Of a stretch of DNA of 64,000 nucleotides, positions 32,279 through 42,527 are shown piece by piece. The notes beneath the pieces were generated by a model. That model had not been told where the DNA came from and ran no database searches. It worked only from the letters and a program-made list of their open reading frames with translations. How positions within the stretch are numbered: position 1 is the first letter of the stretch; each line of letters starts with the position of its first letter. A program made the position numbers and the translations under genes. Location of the stretch: the NCBI GenBank assembly GCA_008330645.1, contig VLTN01000001.1:124001-188000 (forward strand). The letters run 5' to 3'. The DNA comes from Cafeteria roenbergensis. Its lineage: Eukaryota; Sar; Bigyra; Bicosoecida; Cafeteriaceae.

Positions 32279-35194
32279 ATGCGCGGCTTTGCCCTCGCTC
32301 TGGGGCTTGCGCTTGGCGGCATCGCCTGCGCTGCGCCGTTGACGGACTGGCGAATCCAGACCACCGCCGGCCAGCCGCCTGGCACCGAGGTCTCGCTGCA
32401 GACCTTCAACGATTCGGCGTGGTATGCGGCGCAGGTCCCAACAACGGTGCTTGCAGCGCTGGCGGCGGCGGGGGAGTATCCCGCCTTGTTCGAGGCCCGC
32501 AACCTGGAGTCCGTGGACGCCTCGCGCTTCACCAGCCCGTGGTGGTTCCGCACCTGCGCGACAGTGCCGGTGGCCGATGCCCTGGCCCCGGGCGCGGCCG
32601 CTACCGTGACGCTCAAGGGCGTGAACTACCGAGCGGATGTGTTCTGCAACGGGGATCTCGTGGCGAGCAAGGAAGACGTTGTCGGCACGTTCGCATACCA
32701 CACCATCGACATCACCGCGCAAGCTCGCCGCGCCGCCTTGGCAGCCTCAGGCGCCTCGGCGCGGCTCTGCATCGCTGCGACCGTCCATCGTCCCTACGAC
32801 GTGTTCTGGACGCGCAACGCCACGGATCTGGCCATCGACTTTGTTGACTGGAGCCCCGACCCGCCCGACGGCAACGTCGGCCTATGGCAGCCGGCCGAGC
32901 TTGTGGTCGGGTCGCCCGTGCGCCTGGAGTTCGCAATGGCGCGCACTAGCGTGACCACCGAGCCAGCCCCATCACCCGTGCGTCGGCCCGCCATCACCGG
33001 CGCGTCGGTGGTGCTGACCGTGCGAGCCACCAACGTGGCCTCGTCAGCAGCTCCGCCGTCTCCGGCAGCGGCGGCGGCAGCCCCATCAGCCGTGATGGGC
33101 ACCGTTGCCTTCACTCTGGCGGGGCTGGGTCCCGCGGGCGGAGACCTCGTCTGCCCCGGGAAGAAGGTCACGATCCTGCCTGGTCGGGCGCTCGACGTGA
33201 CCGTCGATGCCTCCACCTGCCCGCCGCTGGCCTTGAACCGGTCAGCCGCCGAGGCGCTGCTCTGGTGGCCAGTGGGCATGGGCGCCCCTCGCCTCCGCGC
33301 TCTGTCGGCCCACTTCACACCGGCAGCAGCGGCAGCCGCGGCAGGGGCTGCTGGAGCGCCCGTCACTGCGTCGACATCCACCCGCGTGGGGCTCCGTCAC
33401 GTGGCTTCGGACGTCGACCCCAACGGAAGCCGCAGATTCTTCGTCAACGGGGCTTACTTTCCCGTTCGCGGCGGCGGTTTCGCGCCGGACCTCCTGCAGA
33501 GGACGTCAGCGCCGCGCCGGTGGGCAGAGCTGCTGCTGGCGCGCACGGCGGGACTGAACGCCCTGCGCTTCGAGGGAAAGTTCCAGTCCGACGAGCTGTT
33601 CGACGCCATGGACGAGCTGGGCATAATGGCTCTGCCGGGGCTCTGCTGCTGCGACGCATGGCAGAACTGGCAGCTGTGGGGCCCCGAGCAGGAGCGCGTC
33701 GCTTTCAGGAGCGTGCGCGACCAGCTGCTCCGACTGCGCGGCCGCGCCAGCATGCTGGCGTTCCTGGCCTCCAGCGACCAGCTCCCGCCCGCCGCCGTGC
33801 AGGCGTCGTACGACCAGGCGGTCAGCGACGCAGGGTGGACCCTTCCAGTGATTGCGGCGGCGTCCAACGTGACCAGCGGGATCTGGGGGCCCTCTGGGGT
33901 CAAGATGGCGGGCCCCTACGCGTGGGTGCCGCCCTCCTACTGGACGGACCCCGCCGCCGCGGACGGCTACGGCGGTGCCATGGGCTTCAGCACCGAGATC
34001 AGCCCCGGCGCCGCGCCCATGACCCTCGACAGCTGGAACAGGACCGTGGGCGGGGACGCGTCCCTCATTTGGCCGGAGGGGGGGCCCGACTCGGAGCTGT
34101 TCAGGGCCCACTGCGGCAACCCCCACGGCCTGTTCCGCTCCCTCGGTTTCTTCCTCCCTGCCTTCACGCAGCGCTACGGCGACGTCGTTGCCGGCAGAGC
34201 CGGCGTGGACGCCGCCAGGCGGTTCCTGGTGGCGGCGCAGGCGGCCGCGATGGAGTCCCACGGAGCAATGTTTTCGGGATACAGGCTGAGGCAGTCTCTC
34301 GGGGCGACCGGCGTGGTGCAGTGGATGGCCAACAACGCGTACCCGCAGCACATCTGGCACTTGTGGGACCAGCACCTGCAGCCAGGGGGCTCCTTCTACG
34401 GAGCACAGGCGGCACTGCGCCCCGTAGCGTTGCTGTGGGACCCGTTCAACGGACAGGCGGCAGTCGCCAACGACGGCCCCGGCGCCGTTCCGGCAGGGTC
34501 GCGACTCGAGGCTTCGCTCGTCGGCGTCGACGGCAAGGAGCTCTACCGGCAGAGCTCGACGATGCCCGACATCCCGGAAGGGTCAGTGGAGCTCGCCCCT
34601 GCGTCGCTCATCAGCAGCCAGGCCGTGTCGGCTGCGGCCCGCGCGGCGGGCGGAGTGGCGTTCCTGCGGCTGTCGCTCTGGTCCGCAGACTCCGGGGCTG
34701 GGGCTGGGGCTGGGGCTGGGGCTGGGGTTGGCGCCGCCCCTCTGGCTACCGGCACGTTTTGGCAGCCGGTTGAGCAGGACGTCGTGAACTGGAGCCAGTG
34801 CAACTTCTACAGGTGCAACCTCACAAGCGCGGCCGACCTGACTGCCCTGCTCGCCATGCCGGCAATGGGCGCCGGCGTGGTGACAGCAGAGGCCTCGTTC
34901 CACGGGCCGGCTGAGCCCACAGACTGGTACCCGCTTCCGCCCTCTCATGTGCTGCCCCTGACCGCCGTGACGGTGCGCGTGAGCAACACTGCGAAGAGCG
35001 CTGTGGCGTTCCAGACGCGGCTGCGGCTGATGGCCGCTGACGGCTGGACCGAGCTGCTCACGCTCTGGGAGGACAACTATTTCAGCCTGCTGCCAGGCGA
35101 GAGCAGGGAGGTCAAGGCGATGGTGGCCCGCCTCGAGACCGACCCCGAGCCCGCAGTGGAGGTGCAAACCTGGAACGCCCAGCTGGCTGCCTGA
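32279..35194 (+). CDS. secreted GH2 exo-beta-D-glucosaminidase-like glycosidase
   Basis: Single exon, 971 residues. The start MRGFALALGLALGGIACA is a signal peptide. The GH2 jelly-roll region carries VDWSPDPPDGNVGLWQP, diagnostic for the exo-glucosaminidase/endo-mannosidase branch. The catalytic barrel has FVNGAYFPVRGGGFAPD, NALRFEGKF, GPSGVKMAGPYAWVPPSYW and the nucleophile-type GFSTEISPG (Glu573). FLASSDQLPP places Asp500, 73 residues upstream, at the acid/base position that is Asp rather than Glu in the exo-glucosaminidase subfamily. Family members remove GlcN from the non-reducing end of chitosan oligomers. A (GGGGCT)n tract near 34694-34728 encodes a Gly-Ala linker. It is likely an extracellular or food-vacuole enzyme; exact substrate is inferred. 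Confidence 0.85.
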   Translation: MRGFALALGLALGGIACAAPLTDWRIQTTAGQPPGTEVSLQTFNDSAWYAAQVPTTVLAALAAAGEYPALFEARNLESVDASRFTSPWWFRTCATVPVADALAPGAAATVTLKGVNYRADVFCNGDLVASKEDVVGTFAYHTIDITAQARRAALAASGASARLCIAATVHRPYDVFWTRNATDLAIDFVDWSPDPPDGNVGLWQPAELVVGSPVRLEFAMARTSVTTEPAPSPVRRPAITGASVVLTVRATNVASSAAPPSPAAAAAAPSAVMGTVAFTLAGLGPAGGDLVCPGKKVTILPGRALDVTVDASTCPPLALNRSAAEALLWWPVGMGAPRLRALSAHFTPAAAAAAAGAAGAPVTASTSTRVGLRHVASDVDPNGSRRFFVNGAYFPVRGGGFAPDLLQRTSAPRRWAELLLARTAGLNALRFEGKFQSDELFDAMDELGIMALPGLCCCDAWQNWQLWGPEQERVAFRSVRDQLLRLRGRASMLAFLASSDQLPPAAVQASYDQAVSDAGWTLPVIAAASNVTSGIWGPSGVKMAGPYAWVPPSYWTDPAAADGYGGAMGFSTEISPGAAPMTLDSWNRTVGGDASLIWPEGGPDSELFRAHCGNPHGLFRSLGFFLPAFTQRYGDVVAGRAGVDAARRFLVAAQAAAMESHGAMFSGYRLRQSLGATGVVQWMANNAYPQHIWHLWDQHLQPGGSFYGAQAALRPVALLWDPFNGQAAVANDGPGAVPAGSRLEASLVGVDGKELYRQSSTMPDIPEGSVELAPASLISSQAVSAAARAAGGVAFLRLSLWSADSGAGAGAGAGAGVGAAPLATGTFWQPVEQDVVNWSQCNFYRCNLTSAADLTALLAMPAMGAGVVTAEASFHGPAEPTDWYPLPPSHVLPLTAVTVRVSNTAKSAVAFQTRLRLMAADGWTELLTLWEDNYFSLLPGESREVKAMVARLETDPEPAVEVQTWNAQLAA
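34694..34728 (+). repeat. (GGGGCT)n coding microsatellite
   Basis: About five copies of GGGGCT, ending in a GGGGTT variant, encode a Gly-Ala run in the GH2 enzyme. Confidence 0.85.
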
Positions 35195-35578
35195 ACGGAT
35201 GGTTCAGCAGCCCCACTCTCGGCTGCATGAGCCGCGAGTGATGAACGAGCGACAGACCGGCAAGACAGCTTGCGTTGACACATGCCCGAGCTCACCGCGC
35301 ACCCGCCGCACTCGTTCGAGCTGCCGACTGCCCCCAGAGCACACGGTGCAGTCGCAAACGAGCTGGCCGCGGTGCTGGCCTTTGTACCGTCGCATTGGCC
35401 TCCAACGGCAGCTGCTGGCAGAGCCGTGCGACCGGTCAGTGCCGGCAAGTGGCGGCTGCGCCACCGTTGCTGCCCGAGGCCGGCCCGGACTAGCCAGCCC
35501 AGCGGTGTGGGGCCCGCAGGAAGCGACGAGGCGGGCGACTTTCACTCTTGCGCGCGCGGGGCGGCTGGGTCGCTTGCC
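35195..35578 (+). other. intergenic region GH2 / TTLL9
   Basis: 384 bp. An in-frame upstream ATG at 35282 could extend the TTLL protein by 99 low-complexity residues. I treat this stretch as 3' end plus promoter and 5' UTR. Confidence 0.4.
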
Positions 35579-37582
35579 ATGGCAGCCGCGCGGTCGCCGT
35601 ATGCATCGGCCCCAAGAGTGGGCGCGGCGCCGCTGGTCGTGTCCTTGACCGGTCCCGTGCCGGGTCGCTCGGGGAGCTCCTACATGTCGCCGTCCTCAAC
35701 GCGAGCTCCGCGCCGCGTGGGCGTGCGTTGCGACTTGCGCCACTGCCGGGCAGTGATGGACAACTTTGAACGCCGAGGCTGGATTTGCGACGGCTCGGGT
35801 CGCACGGGGGGGCGGGAGAGCGAGTACGGGCGCGCGCCCGAAGTTGCCAGCGACTTTGTCTTGTACTGGGCGTCGATGGCTGGCGTGCGGGCGCTGTACG
35901 CCCCGGGATCGGGAGTTCGCTTGCGAGACGGCCAGGCGGTGAACCATTTCCCAAACTCGGCTGAGCTGGTCCGCAAGGACATGCTCGTGAAGAATCTGAA
36001 GCGCTACCGCCGCCAGCTGTCCCAGGCAGGCACCCCGTGCCCGGAGATCGTGCCTCTGACGTTCTACTTGCCACAAGACTACGGCATGCTCGCGGAGGCG
36101 TTCAAGCGGCGGCCTTCGAAGCCCTGGATCGCCAAGCCGGTCGGCCGGGCGCAGGGCAGGGGCATCTTCCTGGTGACGCGCCTGTCCCAGCTGCGCCAGT
36201 TCCGCGGAGGCTCAACCGCCGCCTCCCGGCTAGCTGCTTCCGCGGGGGCCGCTGCCGCTTCCACGGCGGGAGGCGCCTCCTCCCCCTCCGCGCGCTCCGA
36301 CGCCTCTTCGGGGGCCGGGGGGGGCGCCGCTTCCGCCGCTGCCTTCGCCTCGGACATGTACGTGCTCTCCCGGTACATCGATCGGCCGCTGCTCATCGGC
36401 GGCCGAAAGTTTGACCTGCGGCTCTACTGCCTGGTCACGTCCTTCTCCCCACTTCGCGCCTACATCCACCGACAGGGCTTTGCGCGTTTCTGCGCCGTTC
36501 CGTACAGCAGCAGCAGGGCGGACCTGGCCGATGCAGCCATGCACCTGACCAACGTTAGCGTTCAGGTGAGAAACGGGGGGCGTGTGGGGGCGCCGCCCGA
36601 GGCCGGCTAAGGCGACGCCAAGGCGGGCGCTACGAAAAGGGCGCTGGCCTCGCAAGCCGGGTTGCGGGGAGTGCGCAGCCGCGGCAGGGGATCCGGGGGG
36701 CGCGGGGCACACGGCAGGCGCGGGAGCGTGGCGTTGCTGCGCCTTTGCTGCGGAGGAACTCCCCCACCGCACCACACCGCACCCCACCGCACCACGCGTC
36801 GTTTGATACGCCCCGCAGAAGCACACGGACGAGTACTCGGCTGTGCACGGCGGGAAGTGGGGCTTGGACCGGCTCGCGCTGTACGTGGAGGCGACGCGCG
36901 GCCGAGCAGCCACGGCGGCGCTCTTTCGAGACATTCGCGAAATCGTCCGCCACTCGCTGCTCGCGGTGCAGCCGCGCATGGCACCAGAGACGAGGGCCTT
37001 CGAGCTCTACGGGTACGACGTCATCATTGACGGGGCTCTGCGGCCCTGGCTGGTGGAGGTGAGAGCCGGCGACAGGACCAAGCCGCTCGTCGGCAGGCGG
37101 GGCCGACGCATTGGCGTTGCGGGAAGGGGGGGGGGGGGGGGGGCAAGCGGGCGGTGCACTGCGGGCTGCGGGCTGCGGGCTGCGGGGAGAGGGGCGCTCC
37201 TGCCGGCCGGGCAGCATCAGCGCCTTGCGTCGCCGGTGCGCTGTTTCCGCCGATTCCTGCCTCCCAGGTGAACGCCAGCCCCTCGCTGTCAGCAACGACG
37301 CCGGACGACCTTGCCATGAAGTCGGCGGTGATCAGCGACACGATGGACGTGGTGGTCCGGGATCTGCGCCTGCTGCCTACCAAGGGGCGGCAGGCGTCGC
37401 GCGGGGGCGCGGCCGGCGGAAAGTGGGCAGCGCACGTGTGCCACCCGTCCGACGTGACAGCGCCCCCCGGAAGCCCCCTTGGCGGGTTTGAAAGCCTCAT
37501 CGACGAGTCTCGCGGGTTTGGCTGCGGGTTCTGGAGCCCCCCGTCGTCCAGCGAGTCGGTGACTGCGCCGGCAGATGCGTGA
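35579..37582 (+). CDS. TTLL9: tubulin tyrosine ligase-like protein, TTLL9 type
   Basis: Exons 35579-36565, 36819-37058 and 37268-37582; 513 residues. TTLL proteins are ATP-grasp ligases; TTLL9 elongates glutamate chains on axonemal tubulin. The protein shows NHFPNSAELVRKDMLVKNLKRYRRQ, WIAKPVGRAQGRGIFLV (ATP loop), VLSRYIDRPLLIGGRKFDLRLY, LTNVSVQ|KHTDEY at the first splice site, HGGKWGLDRL, FELYGYDVIIDGALRPWLVE and, after the second splice, VNASPSLSATTPDD. The DLRLY aspartate and the E-VNASPS metal ligands are intact, so the enzyme should be active. Start uncertain (alternative ATG at 35282). An Ala/Ser/Gly insertion of about 45 residues precedes DMYVLSRYI. Intron 2 holds a run of 18 G (37126-37143). 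Confidence 0.9.
37126..37143 (+). repeat. G18 homopolymer in TTLL9 intron 2
   Basis: Eighteen G within the 209-bp intron, followed by a short GCGGGCT tandem (37155-37185). Intronic, so no frame effect. Confidence 0.8.
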
Positions 37583-37915
37583 CGGCTTTGCTTGTTCGTG
37601 CGGCAAAGGCAAAGGCTCGTTTGCAGTTGCGTGCACGGGCGCATCGAGACTGCGTGGGCAAGAGAGGTCGCCTCCCCGTGTCGTCGTTCAGCAACAGAGG
37701 GTGCGGCCGCAGGGCAACGCTGCCACGAGCACACAACCAGCCTGGGTCCCGCACACCGCCATGCTGGGTAGTCCTTGGTCCATCAGTGCCTCCAAGGCGC
37801 GGCGAGCAGCCACCCGCGTGCAGCCAGCCGAGGCAGGCTGCACGAGGCTGCCGAGCGAGGCTTCCTTGAAAGCCACATCCCAGCCGACAGGCTCGCCACG
37901 CCAAGTGGTGCACGC
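37583..37915. other. convergent intergenic region TTLL9 / eL24
   Basis: 333 bp between two stop codons; nothing beyond presumed 3' UTRs. Confidence 0.4.
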
Positions 37916-38296
37916 TCAGGCGCGGGCCTCAGCGCGGGCCTTGCGCTTGGCGGCCTCGCGCTTGGCGGCCTTCTCGGCGTAGGAGCCGCCCTTCTTGCCC
38001 TTCTTGGCCTTGGAGCGCAGGTCGTCCACGGACGCGCCAACGAAGCCGCGGGCCACGCGGGTGGCGCGGCGGCGACGGCGGTTGCCGGAGTTCTCGATGC
38101 TGCTGAACTTCTTGTTCAGGCGGCGCCAAGCGGTGGTCCACGTAAGCTTAGCGGGGCGCTTGCGGAGGTGGAAGAGCTTGCAGGTCTTGGAGCTCGAGAA
38201 GATGATGAGCTGGCCATCCTTGCGCACGAAGCGGGAGCCGTGGCCGGGGTAGATCCGGTCCTCGCTGAACGCGCAAACCTCGGTCTTGATAACCAT
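37916..38296 (-). CDS. RPL24: 60S ribosomal protein eL24
   Basis: Single exon, 126 residues, a little shorter than the usual 155-160. It begins MVIKTEVCAFSEDRIYPGHG, matching the eL24 start (ELCSFSGYKIYPGHG). It continues FVRKDGQLIIF, CKLFHLRKRPAKLTWTTAWRR and a very basic Arg/Lys/Ala tail. The zinc-finger-like cysteine set is reduced to C in VCAF and C in KTCKLF, so zinc binding is doubtful, as in other eukaryotic eL24. It lies at the 60S interface with eL19 and 40S. The paralogous assembly factor RLP24 is encoded 4.2 kb away on the same strand. A short upstream non-coding exon cannot be excluded. Confidence 0.92.
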   Translation of the reverse strand: MVIKTEVCAFSEDRIYPGHGSRFVRKDGQLIIFSSSKTCKLFHLRKRPAKLTWTTAWRRLNKKFSSIENSGNRRRRRATRVARGFVGASVDDLRSKAKKGKKGGSYAEKAAKREAAKRKARAEARA

Positions 38297-38817
38297 GCCG
38301 ACGACCTGCGCGGCCAAGGCTCGGAGGGTGCGAAAGGGGGCGGCAGGGCAGCGATGGCAAAGCAGATGCAAGTCCGCGCAGCGGCCGCCGGCCCCACGGC
38401 CCACAGGGGCCACGCCACGGGTCTGGACGCCCCGAGTGCGCGGAAGCCCTCGCTCCCCATGGTACAGAGGCACCGGAACGCTCGAACGCTGCCCCCGTCC
38501 AGCGATCCAAGGCGCCTGGCGTCCGCCCGACAGCAGCCCGAATGGCTGCAGGCCGTGACGACCGCCAGGCGCCCCCTCTCTCCAGCCCAGTCGCCGCGCG
38601 CCCTCCTGGTCCCCAGCCCCCGGCCTCTGCTGCAGCAACGCGCCACGGATGCACGCCTGGCTCACCGACAGGAGGCAGTGCTAGGCAAGGCACGGGCGCC
38701 TTGACGCCAGCGGGTTTGAGGCAAATCGACGTCGGCTGCGCGCGCGGCTCTGCGGGAACTTTGCGCGGGCAAGCATTGGACGGGAGGGCAACCGCTGGCA
38801 CCCGTTGGCGGCGCAGC
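38297..38817. promoter_or_regulatory. divergent intergenic region eL24 / unknown gene
   Basis: 521 bp expected to hold the strong eL24 promoter. The plus-strand frame stays open across it from 38542, but with low-complexity composition, so I start the plus gene at 38818. Confidence 0.4.
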
Positions 38818-41800
38818 ATGGCAACGGCGCCGGCGCCCAAGAAGCAGCTGCCCAGGGCGGGGAGCCCCAACAAGCAGCGCTGCGAGGAGCCATCGATGTA
38901 CGAGCTGCTCACCTGGCAGCCCGACTCCATCGACGTGTCTGCCGCAGCAAGCGGCTCGGGCGCGCCTTGCGACCGCGCAGTCCCCGAGCAGCCTGTCCTG
39001 GCCGCGCCCGAGCCCGCCCCGGCGCGGCCCGCCTACCGGCCCGCGGAATACAGCCACGTGAGGTGCACCGCTGCCGGCCGCCGCTGCGCCGCCGCTCTTC
39101 CCTCGGAAGCTGCCCTCTGCTGCTGCAACTCCCAGCCTGCTCCCGGTTCACTGCCTGATGCTGAGCTCGCCACGGCAGCAGCAGCTGCTGCGCCGGAGAC
39201 TCCACACTCCCCCGTCCGGCCCGATGCGCTTTGGCCCCGACCTCAATCGCAGAGCCTGCCTGCCGTGGCGTGCCGCCCGCGCCGGAGCCGCGGACTGCCC
39301 CGGCTCGCCACCAGGTGGACCACGGAGGCCAGCTCCTCGTTCGCGAAATTTGCCGAGCCCTCGGTCGCGTTTTCCCGCGGCAGCCCGAACTGGGACACCG
39401 TTGGCCGGGCAAGCATGCCCTGCTGCCACCAGCCCCATCACCACGGCTGCCACTGCCACGGGGGCGGTCCGGAGGAAGCCGGAGACTGGACCCCCAACAC
39501 AGCGACGGAGGCCGAGCAGTGCGCGCTGAGCGACCGCGCCGCGGGATCTCTGGCATCCGCCGCCACCAGGGAGCCCCGCACCCGCCTCTTGCCGTCGGCA
39601 GGTGCCTCCACCGGCTCGGCGCACCCCGCCACCACCGCTGGCTCCGTCGACCCCTATGCGACGGTCGGGTTCGACATGGGAATGGGCGACGACGCGACCT
39701 TCGCCGACCGCCCGCCCTCCCTGGCGCGAACCCTGCCCACGGCAACGCCGAACCCTTCGTCCGCCACAAGCGCCGCCTCGGGAGGACGCCCCGCCCGCGC
39801 CGCCGCCCCCGGCACGGCTGGCGCCTCTGAGCAGCAGCCTCGCTCCACAGGCTCCCGTCCCCGCACTGCAACGGGCCGCCGTCCCACGCGCGCGGCGGCT
39901 CCTACCGCAAGCGCTCGCGCGCCTCCCGCCGCGGTGCGCCCGTCGACGGCGGCGCCAGCTGACGCCACTTCGGCTGCTGCGCCCGCGCCCGTGCCCGTGC
40001 CCGCGCCCGCCGCTCCAGCGGGGACCTCGACCACAACTCGGCGCAAGACCACGTCCGCCCAGCGCCGCGCTCAGCGCAAGGCGGATGCGGTCAAGTTCGC
40101 CCTCTCGCCTGAGCAGCGCGCCGCCAGGGAGCGCCGCTCCGAATCTGAGCGACTCCGGAGAGACTCGCGGTGGTTCTCGAACACCAAGTTTGGTCGCCTC
40201 TTCTCCAAGCCCCCCTTTGGCATGTACGGAAACGGCAACAGGCGCCCGACCGACGGGGGCGTCTTCGACGGCGGCTACATGTCGAGCCACAACATCATGC
40301 CGCTGATGCACCCAGCCAACCCCAAGGCCGAGGTGGGTCCGCCGTGCTTGCTTGCTTGCTTGCTTGCTTGCTTGGCCGAACCGGGTCCTGACCGCTGTCT
40401 CTGCCTGGGCCCAGAGCCGCTGCGCCTTGGCACGATGACCTTGCAGCGGCTGCACGGCGCTGTCCGCACCCCTCCCGCCTCTGCGTCTGCTCCCCCCTCC
40501 TGCTTCCGCCTTCGCTTGCTGCCCGCACCTACCGACTCCGCATCCGCGCCACTGACTCCGCCTCCTGTGCCGCTATCTCCGCCTCCTGATCGCAGGCTGC
40601 CATGGAGATGGTGCGTTTCACGAACGATGCTGCCGTCCTCCGCTACGATCCCACCCGCTACGCCTCGGAGAGCGGCGTGCGCCCCGGCGAGGAGGGCGAG
40701 GCGGCCGGCCCCGACGAGGAGCGCCTCATGGTCACCGCGCGCATGGCCCTGGAGGAGGAGTACGGAGGTGAGAGCCGCAGCCACGGGCGCGCTGGTGTGG
40801 CCGCTCGTTCGCTCGTCTGGAACTCGTGATGCGCTCGTGATGCGCTTGTGATGCGCCACGGGTGTCTGGCCAACGCCGACTTTGCCGCGGGTTTGGGTGG
40901 TTGGCTAGGCAGGCACTACACGAGCGTGCCCCGGCTGGCAGGGGTGAAATCGCGGCGCGACACGCCGCTTCCTTGGGTGCGCATGCCCAATCCCTGCCTC
41001 CTCCCCCCCTTCCCCCTCCCCGCCCCCCCCACCCCCAAACCGCAGCTGCGGTCGCGGAGCGCGTTGCCAAGCGCGCGGAGGAGCGGGCTCGCGCGGAGCG
41101 AGAGAAGGCGGAGCAGGCCAAGCCGCCGCCCAGCGCGGTGGACGACTCGAAGCGGCGCAACCCGAGGCGAGCCGGCGTGGTGAGGTCCGGGTGGGGCTCT
41201 GGCGCGGAGGGCGACAACGGTGAAGGCGAGGATTCGGCCGGCGCCGAGGCAGAGGCCGCCGCTGCCGCGGCAGCCAAGGCGGCGAAGGAGGACGCTCTGG
41301 GGCTGCACGCGTCGCTCGGGCGTGACGCGCGCACGATGGGATACGTCACCGGGTTTGTGTCGGACCTGGCAGGGATGCCCGGGCGAGGTTACGACTCCTC
41401 CCGGGTGCGCGACATGCTTGTGTGGGACGTTGAGGAGGAAGCCGAGGAGGAGGGCGCCGAGGAGGACGTGACGGAGCGCGACGTGGAGGCGGAGAGCAAG
41501 CAGGGCGAGTCGGCGCCAAATGGTTCCCGCAGCGGCCAGGCTACGGCGACCGCAACAGCTGCGCGTAGCCTCATCCGCGGAGCTGGCAGGCGCACGGGAC
41601 AGCGCGAGCCAACGGGTAAAGTCGGAGCAACGCTCGCGGGCGCCAGGCAAGGCAGCTGCTGCCGCGAAAACAGCGGCTGCTGCATGACCGCCGGCTGCGT
41701 GTCCGCCCCCGGGTGCGGCGCCGGCTGTGCCTGCCCTCGCGGCACCGGTCGCGGCACGGCTTGCTCTGACCCGGCTGGCGTGTTCGCAACTGCTTTCGAG

Positions 41801-41935
41801 CCGCGGTCGACGGAGGAGTGGGACCCACGCCGGTTCCACTTGCTGCCCTCCTCATGGACGAGGACCATCCCGCCTGCTGGGAGGCCCTCTGTGCGATCCG
41901 AGCCGGCGGCTGACGCGCTGCTCATGTTTGACTGA
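38818..41935 (+). CDS. unrecognised four-exon gene, disordered and basic protein
   Basis: Proposed exons 38818-39057, 39253-40332 (acceptor tentative), 40596-40767 and 41046-41935; about 793 residues. Exon 1 starts MATAPAPKKQLPRAGSPNKQ and holds MYELLTWQPDSIDV. Exon 2 has a Pro/Ala/Ser-rich part and then a conserved-looking block from KFALSPEQRAARERRSESER through WFSNTKFGRLFSKPPFG to MSSHNIMPLMHPANPKAE. Exon 3 reads MEMVRFTNDAAVLRYDPTRYASE. Exon 4 has a charged coiled coil (AERVAKRAEERARAEREKAEQ), then YVTGFVSDLAGMPGRGYDSSRVRDMLVWD, an acidic stretch and a Cys-rich patch. I do not recognise a family. Ordered islands in a disordered background resemble cytoskeletal or axonemal proteins, but this is a guess. 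Intron 2 has a (CTTG)n tract. Confidence 0.6.
40346..40374 (+). repeat. (CTTG)n microsatellite in intron
   Basis: About seven copies of GCTT within the intron 40333-40595 of the unrecognised four-exon gene. Confidence 0.9.
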
Positions 41936-42527
41936 CTTGCCGCGGACTCAGGGCATCGGGCCGTCCAGCGGTGTCGGACTCCGCGAGTGCCCGGGCGTGC
42001 TTTGTCCTTGGTCCCTCCCGCCCCTATACTTCCCGTTTGAGATGCGTGACGATGCACGCGTGCGTCGCAATGCGTGCTGCGTGCCGGCATCAGCGTTGTC
42101 AGGGGCTGCTCTGCATGCGCCGGCGTCGAAAAAACAAGGCCTGCCCAGCTAGGCGCGCGCTGCTCAGCCCCTGGCCAGCCCACCCCCCTCCCCCGTCAGC
42201 AGGAGCATCGAGCCGTATCGAACCGGCCTTCAAAAGAGCGTTTTTTTTTTGCACAGCATTTGAGCACACACGAACAGAGGGTACGACTTGGGGACACAGA
42301 GAGCACCGAGCTCCGCACACCGCTCCTGCCAGACCGACGCCTCGCCCCGCAGGCGGCATTGCACGCGCCTGGGAGAAGAGCGAGGCGGAACCCAGTCCGG
42401 AAGCCTTGGGTCGGCAGGGGCGGCAGGCCACTCTAGCAAGCGCGCGAGCGATGGCATGGGGGGGGGCGGGGCCTCTCGCAAGAGTTGGCCGCCGAGACAC
42501 CGGGCCGAGGACAGGAAGCAGGCCTCC
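41936..42527. other. convergent intergenic region
   Basis: 592 bp between the four-exon gene (+) and RLP24 (-). It has a T10 run at 42241-42250 (A10 on the RLP24 sense strand, 277 bp past its stop). No gene recognised. Confidence 0.5.
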
